Positions 57,834-64,000 of a stretch of 64,000 nucleotides of DNA are shown here, piece after piece. This stretch comes from Paracoccaceae bacterium (lineage in GTDB: Bacteria > Pseudomonadota > Alphaproteobacteria > Rhodobacterales > Rhodobacteraceae), in NCBI GenBank assembly GCA_030148225.1, contig JASBTX010000003.1, forward strand, positions 1 to 64,000, in the 5' to 3' direction. The notes below the pieces were generated by a model, which had not been told where the DNA came from, ran no database searches, and saw nothing but the letters and a program-made list of their open reading frames with translations. Each line of letters starts with the position of its first letter. Position 1 is the first letter of the stretch. The position numbers and the translations under genes were made by a program.

Positions 57834-60193
57834 GCCCGCTTCACGCCAAATTGCTGCGCGATCTCTGGCGCATCAAGGGTCAGGCGCTGGCGATTATCGT
57901 GGTGATTGGCATCGGTGTGGCGTTGCAGGTGATGATGTCGGGGGTGATCGCGTCGCTGACGCAGACCCGCGACGCCTATTACCAGCGCCACCAGTTTGCC
58001 GAGGTTTTTGCCGGGCTCAGCCGTGCGCCGGAACATGTGGCGTCGCGGCTGCGGGCGATTGATGGCGTCGCGGTTGCCCAGACCCGGCTGCGGGGGCTGG
58101 CGCTGATCGATATCACCACGCGCGACCTGCCGATCAATGCCCTCATCCTGTCGCTGCCCGGGGGCGCGGCGCGCCCGCTGAACGAGATCATGCTGACCAG
58201 CGGGCGCATGCCCGAGGCGGGCCGTCTGGACGAAATCCTGTTGCTGGACAGTTTTGCCAAAGCGCATGGGCTGGGCCCGGGCGACAATTTGCGCGTGACC
58301 CTGAACGGGGCCCGGCGCCAATTCGAGATCGTGGGCACCGCCCTGTCGCCCGAGTTTATCTATTTCGCCGCGCCCGGCGAACTGGTGCCCCATGACGCGC
58401 GTTTCGGTGTGATCTGGATCAGCAGGCCTGCGCTGGCGGCGGCGCTGGATCTGGAGGGCGCGTTCAATGAAGTGTTGATCACGCTGGTGCGCGGCGCGCG
58501 ATCCGAGGCCGTACTGGACCGGGTTGACCGCATTCTGGACCCTTACGGCGCGCCCGGTTCCTATGATCGCGACGAGCATCCGTCGAACCGTTTCCTGAAT
58601 GAAGAGTTCAAGGGGCTGACCGCCTCGGCGCGCAATGTGCCGCCGGTCTTCATGCTGGTGGCGGCATTCTTGCTGTATATCGTCACCAGCCGCATGCTGC
58701 AGTCCGAGCGCGAGGAAATCGGGCTGATGAAGGCCTTTGGCTATACCGATGCCGAGGTCGGTGGCCACTATCTGCAGATGGTGGTGTTGATTGCGCTGGC
58801 CGGTGCCCTTTTTGGCAGCGTTTTGGGCGTGGCCATGGGGCGGCTCATCATACCGCTTTATGCGGGTTTCTATAAACTGCCTTTCCTTCTGTTCCGGCTT
58901 GATCTGGCGGCTTTCCTGTCGGGGCTGATCATCAGTGTCGGTGTCGCCTCGCTGGGCGGTGTGGTGGTGTTGCGGCGAATATTCCGGCTGACCCCGGCCG
59001 AGGCGATGCGCCCGCCCGCGCCGCCCGACTATTCCCGCGCCGGTCATGTTGCGCAGGCCTTGCTGGAGCGGTTTGATCAGCCGACGCGCATGGTCTTTCG
59101 CCGGATTTTCCGCCAGCCATGGCGAATGCTGGGCGCGGTTGCGGGCATTGCGGCGGGCATGGCGCTGAGCCTGTCGATGCTGATCATCTATGACGGTTTC
59201 GACGAGGCGCTGACGCGCACATTCGAGGTGATCGACCGGTCGGATGCCAGCGTCAGCTTTACCGCCCCCGAACCCTATCGCGTTATCTATGACCTGCGCC
59301 GCCTGCCGGGTGTCATGCGCGTCGAGCCGGTGCGCAACGTGCCGGTGATCCTGCGCAAGGGCCGACGCGAGTTTTCCGGCGCGATCACGGGGCTCTCAAC
59401 CGATGCAGAGCTTTTCCGCGCGCTGGATGCGGACGGTGCACCGATCCCCCTGCCCGCGCGCGGAATTGTGCTCTCGTCAACATTGGCGCGCATACTGGAT
59501 GCCGCGCCCGGCGATGTCCTGAACGTCGATATCCGCGAGGGACGCCAGCCAGAGGTGCAGATCGTCGTCGCCGCGATATCCGAGAGCCTGCTGGGATCGC
59601 CTGCATTCATGGAAATCGACGCGCTGAACCGCGCATTGGACGAGCCCGGCCGTGTGTCGGGGGCCTATCTCTCGGTCAGTGATGGCGATGAGGCGGCGGT
59701 TCATGCGGCGCTGAGGGACATGCCAAGGGTCGTCGGCGTCAGCCTGCGGCGTGAGGCGCGGGCGGCCTTTGAGGTGATCATGGATCAGGGCGCGGGTTCG
59801 GCCCGGTTCATCATGGGGCTGATGGCCTTTGCCATCACATTCGGCATCATCTACAACGCTGCCCGTGTAGCGCGGGATGAACGCGCCCGCGATCTGGCCA
59901 GCCTGCGCGTGCTGGGATTTCATCGCGGCGAAACCGCCTTTGTCCTGTTGGGCGAACTGGCGGTCGTGACGCTCGCTGCCTTGCCGATCGGCCTTTTGGT
60001 CGGCAGGTTCATGTCCCACATGATCGCCGCCGGTTTCTCGACCGATCTCTACCAGATACCGGTTGTATTTGCCCCGCGTGCGCAAGGGATGGCGATTGCC
60101 ATTGTCGTCGGCGCGGCGCTGGCATCGGGCTGGCTGGTCAAGCGCGATATCGACCGGACAGACATCATCACGAGCCTCAAGACGAGGGAGTAG
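57830..60193 (+). CDS. FtsX/MacB-like ABC permease with two repeats
   Basis: This 787-residue membrane protein has one N-terminal helix ([20 protein letters not shown]) and a large periplasmic domain (about 45-280). Three helices of the first FtsX core follow (about 285-395, with [20 protein letters not shown]), then a second helix-periplasmic segment (about 430-650) and a final three-helix core (about 660-787, with [20 protein letters not shown]). Such duplicated permeases export or extract hydrophobic molecules mechanically. It is coupled to the ATPase upstream and the adaptor 6 bp downstream. The start is GTG. Confidence 0.87.
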   Translation: MSPLHAKLLRDLWRIKGQALAIIVVIGIGVALQVMMSGVIASLTQTRDAYYQRHQFAEVFAGLSRAPEHVASRLRAIDGVAVAQTRLRGLALIDITTRDLPINALILSLPGGAARPLNEIMLTSGRMPEAGRLDEILLLDSFAKAHGLGPGDNLRVTLNGARRQFEIVGTALSPEFIYFAAPGELVPHDARFGVIWISRPALAAALDLEGAFNEVLITLVRGARSEAVLDRVDRILDPYGAPGSYDRDEHPSNRFLNEEFKGLTASARNVPPVFMLVAAFLLYIVTSRMLQSEREEIGLMKAFGYTDAEVGGHYLQMVVLIALAGALFGSVLGVAMGRLIIPLYAGFYKLPFLLFRLDLAAFLSGLIISVGVASLGGVVVLRRIFRLTPAEAMRPPAPPDYSRAGHVAQALLERFDQPTRMVFRRIFRQPWRMLGAVAGIAAGMALSLSMLIIYDGFDEALTRTFEVIDRSDASVSFTAPEPYRVIYDLRRLPGVMRVEPVRNVPVILRKGRREFSGAITGLSTDAELFRALDADGAPIPLPARGIVLSSTLARILDAAPGDVLNVDIREGRQPEVQIVVAAISESLLGSPAFMEIDALNRALDEPGRVSGAYLSVSDGDEAAVHAALRDMPRVVGVSLRREARAAFEVIMDQGAGSARFIMGLMAFAITFGIIYNAARVARDERARDLASLRVLGFHRGETAFVLLGELAVVTLAALPIGLLVGRFMSHMIAAGFSTDLYQIPVVFAPRAQGMAIAIVVGAALASGWLVKRDIDRTDIITSLKTRE

Positions 60194-60199
60194 ACGGAC

Positions 60200-61435
60200 A
60201 TGGCCAGAAAGACAAAAATTTCACGGACATTCATGATCGCACTCGCTGCCGGCGCGGTGGTGCTGACACTGGTGCTGGCGTTCCTGCCCAAGCCTGTCGA
60301 GGTTGATCTGGCGCCCGTGACGCGCGGTGATCTGGTCAAGAGCATCGATGCCGAGGGGCGCACCCGGGTCGCCGAAACCTATGTCGTCTCGACACCCGTG
60401 GCGGGACGGTTGCTGCGGGTCAGGGTGAACCCCGGCGATATCGCATTGCGCGGCGAAACCGTGGTGGCGCAGATGCGTCCGACAAATCCGTCTGTTCTGG
60501 ACAGCCGCACCCGCGAACAGGCCAGCGCCGCCGTTGATGCGGCAACGGCTGCGCTGCGTCTGGCGCGCGCCAACCTGAACGCCGCCGCCGCCGCCGAGGA
60601 CCTTGCCAGCGCCGATTTCGCGCGCACCCAATCGCTCTTTGACAGCGGGATCGTCAGCCAGGCCGCACTGGACCGCGCCCAGAGCACCCTGCGGGCGGGC
60701 CGTGCCAGCCGCGATACCGCCGAGGCGGCCATCGCCATGCGCGAGGCCGAACTGGCCAATGCCCGCGCCAATCTGATCGGGTTCGATGATGTCGGGCTGG
60801 CCAATGCCATCGGAAGCGCCGGGGGTCAGGAAATCCCCCTTTATGCCCCGATTGACGGGCGCATTCTACGGCTGATGCAGGAAAGCGAAACCACCCTGCC
60901 CGCGGGTGCGCCAATCATGGAAATTGGCGATATCGCCTCGGATCTGGAGGTTGTTGTCGATCTCTTGTCCTCGGACGCTGTGCAGGTCTCGGTTGGTGAC
61001 AGGGTGATCCTGCGCGACTGGGGCGGGCCGAATGACCTGACCGGCGAGGTGACGCGCATCGATCCCTTTGGCGTGACGAAATATTCTGCCCTTGGTGTCG
61101 AGGAACAGCGCGTCAATGTCGAGATCGCGCTGCAAAGCCCGCTGGATGAGCGGCCCGGTCTGGGGCATGGCTATCGTCTGGAGGCGGCCATCATCATCTG
61201 GCAGGCCGAGGATATCCTGACCGTGCCGGCGAGCGCGCTTTTTCGCGACCGGGACGGATGGGCGGTGTTCGTGGCGCGCGACGGGATCGCGCGGCTAACC
61301 CCGGTGGAAACAGGTCAAAGCGATGGTCTGATGACCGAACTCAAAAGAGGGCTGGCGGCGGGCGAGATGGTCATCCTTTATCCCTCTGCCGCGATAACCG
61401 ATGGCGTCCGGATCCGGCAGAGAGACGCGGAATGA
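60200..61435 (+). CDS. Periplasmic adaptor (HlyD/RND membrane-fusion) protein
   Basis: This 411-residue membrane-fusion protein has an N-terminal signal-anchor (FMIALAAGAVVLTLVLAFL), a barrel-sandwich half with VVSTPVAGRLLRVRVNPGD, and a long alpha-helical hairpin from about 95 to 200 (ALRLARANLNAAAAAEDLA). The second half of the lipoyl-like domain follows (YAPIDGRILRLMQESETTL), then beta-barrel and membrane-proximal domains (VPASALFRDRDGWAVFVARD). It links the ABC permease to the outer envelope. No outer-membrane channel gene is adjacent. Confidence 0.9.
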   Translation: MARKTKISRTFMIALAAGAVVLTLVLAFLPKPVEVDLAPVTRGDLVKSIDAEGRTRVAETYVVSTPVAGRLLRVRVNPGDIALRGETVVAQMRPTNPSVLDSRTREQASAAVDAATAALRLARANLNAAAAAEDLASADFARTQSLFDSGIVSQAALDRAQSTLRAGRASRDTAEAAIAMREAELANARANLIGFDDVGLANAIGSAGGQEIPLYAPIDGRILRLMQESETTLPAGAPIMEIGDIASDLEVVVDLLSSDAVQVSVGDRVILRDWGGPNDLTGEVTRIDPFGVTKYSALGVEEQRVNVEIALQSPLDERPGLGHGYRLEAAIIIWQAEDILTVPASALFRDRDGWAVFVARDGIARLTPVETGQSDGLMTELKRGLAAGEMVILYPSAAITDGVRIRQRDAE

Positions 61436-61514
61436 CCGCCCGGATCCGGACCCGAGGTTCCGGCGCGCCCCTATTCCGCCAGAACCCATCGACCCGTCGG
61501 CCCGCAATCTGTTG

Positions 61515-62267
61515 CTAGCGCTTGGCCGCGTAATAGGACACGCGCCGCTCGAGATAGGCCAGAAATTCGGAAATGGTGAAGGCCATGGCAAAGAGCACGA
61601 TCAGCACCGCCCAGAAATGCGACATCAGGAAATTCGCGGAATAAAGTTCAAATAGCGCCCCAAAGCCCACGATCGATATCAGAAGCTGACCGATGATCAC
61701 GCCTTTGACGGCGCGGATGATGCCAATGCGCACACCGCCCAGAATCTCGGGCAGTGCCGCCCAGAAATATATCTTGGTAAAGCTTTCCCAGGGCGAGGCG
61801 CCGAAACTGTTGGCCATGTCAATCAGTGACCGGTTGATCTGCATCACCCCGGCGCGCGCGTTCAGGATGATGATCCAGATCGCAAACAGCGTGGTGGTGA
61901 TGATGATGGATTTCATTCCAAAGCCAAAGAGCACCATCAGGACCGGCACCAGCGCCGTCAGTGGCGCGCTGAGAAAAATGTTGACCCAGGGCAGCAGCAA
62001 TTCGTCTATCAGGCGGTTCTTGCCCATGAAAATGCCGGTGGGAATGCCGATGACGACGGCAAAGAACACCCCGGCCAGAAAGGCATATCCCGTTTCATAA
62101 AGCGCCTTCTGAAATGCCGGTGACGGCAGAACCTGAATGAGGGTCGACACCACGTCAGAGAGCGGCGGGACAAAAAAGGAATAGCCCGACCTGCCCACGA
62201 TTTCCCACAAAAGCGCCCAGATCAGAAGTGACGACATCCCCGGCAGCCGGTATCCCCAGATAGTCAT
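61515..62267 (-). CDS. SsuC/TauC-type ABC transporter permease
   Basis: This 250-residue permease is of the BPD_transp_1 family, with about six hydrophobic helices and the EAA-type loop MANSFGASPWESFTKIYFWA followed by ALPEILGGVRIG that contacts the ATPase. It lies 3 bp after the ATPase stop. Together with the permease at 63049 it forms a heterodimeric channel of a nitrate/sulfonate/taurine-type importer. The ligand is unknown. Confidence 0.88.
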   Translation of the reverse strand: MTIWGYRLPGMSSLLIWALLWEIVGRSGYSFFVPPLSDVVSTLIQVLPSPAFQKALYETGYAFLAGVFFAVVIGIPTGIFMGKNRLIDELLLPWVNIFLSAPLTALVPVLMVLFGFGMKSIIITTTLFAIWIIILNARAGVMQINRSLIDMANSFGASPWESFTKIYFWAALPEILGGVRIGIIRAVKGVIIGQLLISIVGFGALFELYSANFLMSHFWAVLIVLFAMAFTISEFLAYLERRVSYYAAKR

Positions 62268-62270
62268 GCG

Positions 62271-63068
62271 TTACTCCACATAGTTTCTGAGCGAGGCCCA
62301 GATCCGGTCGACGATATCGAGATATTCGGAATCGCGGCGGATATTGTCGACATCCTTGTCGCGCAGCCCCGCGGGGCGGATGATTTCGCTTACCCGGCTG
62401 GGACGCGGCAGGAGGATGGCGATCTGATCAGAGACATAGACCGCCTCTTCGATGGAATGGGTGACAAAGATGAATGTCTTGTTCTCGACGGCGACCAGTT
62501 CCAGCAGATCCTCCTGAAACTTGCGGCGTGTCTGTTCATCCACGGCCGAGAACGGCTCGTCCATCAGCAGCACCTGACTGTCGACCGAGAGCGCGCGCGC
62601 CAGACCGACCCGCTGGCGCATGCCACCCGACAATTCATGCGGAAAGGCGTTTTCGAACCCGCCAAGCCCGACATCGTTGATGTATTTCGCCGCCCGCGCT
62701 TCGCGTTCGCTTTTGGCGACGCCGCGCAGTTCCAGCCCGAAGGCAACATTGCGCAGAACGCTGGCCCAGGGCAGCAGCGCGAAATCCTGAAAGACAAAGG
62801 CGCGATCCTCGCCCGGGCCGGTCACGGCCTTGCCGTCAACCTCGACCTCGCCGCTTGTCGGCTCGAGCAGCCCGGCAATGATCTTGAGCAGCGTGGTCTT
62901 GCCGCAACCCGACGGCCCGAGAAGCGATGTCAGCTGACCACGCGGAAACTCGAGCGAGAGATCCTTGAGCGCTTCGACATCGCCGTAATTCTTGGAAATA
63001 TTGCGCGTGGAGACGGCGATATCCGGTTCAGCGGGTGCTACCGCTTCTTTAATCTGAGGCATAGCCAC
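62271..63068 (-). CDS. SsuB/TauB-type ABC transporter ATPase
   Basis: This 265-residue ATPase has Walker A LGPSGCGKTTLL (about 51-62), the Q-loop VFQDFALLPWASV, signature LSGGMRQRVGLARAL, Walker B VLLMDEPFSAVDEQTR and switch IFVTHSIEEAVYVS. The LLPW and DEPFSAVD wording is typical of the nitrate/sulfonate importers. Its start overlaps the end of the upstream permease by 20 bp. A later start at 63062 is also possible. Confidence 0.92.
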   Translation of the reverse strand: MAMPQIKEAVAPAEPDIAVSTRNISKNYGDVEALKDLSLEFPRGQLTSLLGPSGCGKTTLLKIIAGLLEPTSGEVEVDGKAVTGPGEDRAFVFQDFALLPWASVLRNVAFGLELRGVAKSEREARAAKYINDVGLGGFENAFPHELSGGMRQRVGLARALSVDSQVLLMDEPFSAVDEQTRRKFQEDLLELVAVENKTFIFVTHSIEEAVYVSDQIAILLPRPSRVSEIIRPAGLRDKDVDNIRRDSEYLDIVDRIWASLRNYVE

Positions 63069-63813
63069 GGACGTTCCCCTCGAAGAGATAGATTTCTAGT
63101 TTTTCCAGCAGGTTCAGAAAGATGACGGCCAGAACGATGATCGAGAATATGGCGGCATACATGGATGCATAATCGGCGATGGAGCGGCTGAAGGTGATGA
63201 TATCGCCCACGCCGGTCGGTGTGATCTTTAGCTCGGCAAGGATGGCGCCGATAAACCCGGCAGAAACACCCAGCCTGAGACCGGAAAATATGACCGGCGA
63301 GGCCGAAGGCACGATGATGCGGGTGATCACCTCGAAGCGGGTGGCCAGAAAGGCCGTGCCCATCTCGATCAGGTTTGTGGGGGTGTTGCGCACTGCACCG
63401 GCCGTGTTGAGAACGATCACCGGCATGGCCATGATGCAGACCACGAAAACCTTGGACGTCAGACCGATACCATAGACCATGACCAAAAGCGGGATCAGCG
63501 CCGCGAGGGGCGCGGATTGCATCACGATGAAGATCGGCGAAAAGAGCCAGTCAAACCAGTTCGACAGCCCGATCCATATCCCGATGGCGATGCCGATGGT
63601 GCCCGATATGGCAATCCCGACGATCAGCGGCTTCAGCGTTTCAGCATAGGCCACGAACAGGCTGCCATCCAGTGCCATGCGGATCAGCGCCGACATCGAT
63701 TCCAGAAAGGTCGGAAAGGCATAGCTGACCGGCACCCAGCCGGCGATTTCCCAGGCGCCAAACAGAACAAGCGCCGAGATGAGTTTCAATGCCATGGATC
63801 GGCTGATCGTCAT
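63049..63813 (-). CDS. SsuC/TauC-type ABC transporter permease
   Basis: This 254-residue permease has about six hydrophobic helices and the EAA-type stretch MGTAFLATRFEVITRIIVPS followed by ASPVIFSGLRLG. The N-terminus (LISALVLFGAWEIAGWVPVS) is typical. It is the second gene after the binding protein, separated by a strong hairpin (63841-63870), and precedes the ATPase with overlap. Two different permeases in one operon point to a heterodimer. Confidence 0.88.
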   Translation of the reverse strand: MTISRSMALKLISALVLFGAWEIAGWVPVSYAFPTFLESMSALIRMALDGSLFVAYAETLKPLIVGIAISGTIGIAIGIWIGLSNWFDWLFSPIFIVMQSAPLAALIPLLVMVYGIGLTSKVFVVCIMAMPVIVLNTAGAVRNTPTNLIEMGTAFLATRFEVITRIIVPSASPVIFSGLRLGVSAGFIGAILAELKITPTGVGDIITFSRSIADYASMYAAIFSIIVLAVIFLNLLEKLEIYLFEGNVRGYASD

Positions 63814-63840
63814 GTCCGTCCCTCATGTATCAAACGGGAG

Positions 63841-63870
63841 GCCGGCCCCTGCCCATGTGGCGGGGCCGAC
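63841..63870 (-). other. Intercistronic hairpin after the binding-protein gene
   Basis: GCCGGCCCC (63841-63849) pairs with GGGGCCGAC (63862-63870), with one G-U on the RNA, and is extended by GCC/GGC around a CATGT loop. There is no T tract. Such stems after a binding-protein gene commonly protect its mRNA and reduce expression of the permease genes behind it. Confidence 0.5.
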
Positions 63871-63881
63871 CGGATTGCGCA

Positions 63882-64000
63882 TCAGTTCATGGTCGCCTTG
63901 TCCAGCGGTGCCATGTACCAGAAGTCGTCGATATTCAGCGTGGAGGGATCCCCCTCGAGCTGACCGGCCTGCGTGTACCATTCCAGATCGGCCTGAGCCG
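63882..64000 (-). CDS. ABC transporter substrate-binding protein, C-terminal end (partial)
   Basis: The frame entering from the right edge encodes at least 38 residues ending LNIDDFWYMAPLDKATMN and a TGA stop at 63882-63884. Position upstream of two permease genes and an ATPase of the Ssu/Tau type identifies it as the periplasmic binding protein of that importer. The tail resembles NMT1/SsuA-like proteins. The signal peptide and most of the gene lie outside the window. Confidence 0.7.
   Translation of the reverse strand, partial: AQADLEWYTQAGQLEGDPSTLNIDDFWYMAPLDKATMN

Noticed and set aside
1-64000. CRISPR array
   Set aside because: No regularly spaced repeats of 24-40 bp with unique spacers were seen; the only short regular array is the Met-Asp coding hexamer tract.

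Overview
The window looks like the chromosome of a GC-rich alphaproteobacterium of the Rhodobacterales (Roseobacter type). Signs are the family mix (LIV-type ABC uptake with BKACE, a DMSP-lyase-like cupin, TcuAB, CcdA/MFS, a CbaAB-like oxidase), tight ATGA-coupled operons and strong GC bias at third codon positions. The left 17.7 kb is accessory DNA and the rest is core or metabolic DNA.

Positions 1-17743 hold two integrative elements in tandem at the 3' end of a tRNA-Asn(GTT) gene. A 46-bp tRNA 3' fragment occurs identically at 2005-2050 and 17698-17743. The intact tRNA must lie left of the window. Element A, of which only the right end is visible, is AT-rich and carries an IS5-type transposase end, a lipoprotein and a tyrosine integrase next to its att. 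Element B (2051-17743) is complete and resembles a phage satellite (PICI-like). It has an integrase, two small HTH proteins, a primase-polymerase/helicase, an origin-like inverted repeat around an AT-rich core, a terminase-small-subunit-like gene and small phage-structure-like genes. It has no capsid, portal or large terminase. Paired AAGTACAGT sites lie at both ends and before the terminase operon.

The cargo of element B (2201-8873) is a DNA-modification and nuclease island. A five-gene operon encodes a ParB-like protein, a SNF2 helicase, Vsr, an HNH protein and a PUA-like/GIY-YIG protein. It is divergent from a C5-cytosine methyltransferase. Between them lies a stretch with several perfect hairpins ending in a terminator, which may be a structured RNA. 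I do not know a named defence system with this gene set.

From 17.8 to 46.7 kb are a small autoregulated-looking gene, an ion channel, M20/M24 amidohydrolases and a flavoprotein. A large catabolic locus follows: LysR and IclR regulators, two Rieske oxygenases, RidA, DUF1028, a metal-dependent cyclase/hydrolase, a cupin, an SDR, a 3HCDH, a complete LIV-type ABC importer, a BKACE enzyme, a DMSP-lyase-like cupin and a TfdB-type FAD monooxygenase. It probably imports and degrades one small, probably nitrogenous or aromatic, compound. Stress and redox genes (Hsp20, hemerythrin, a GST-like reductase, PHP) and tcuAB follow.

From 46.7 to 56 kb is a respiratory and copper region: heme O synthase, a Met/Asp-rich cupredoxin, a B-family (ba3-like) oxidase, a Met-rich small protein, an imine-reductase-like enzyme, a periplasmic protein, a CcdA-like protein behind a CueR-type operator, an MFS transporter and an iron alcohol dehydrogenase. 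The end holds a MacB-like ABC export system with its adaptor (57-61.4 kb) and an SsuABC-type importer (61.5-64 kb) whose binding-protein gene runs out of the window.
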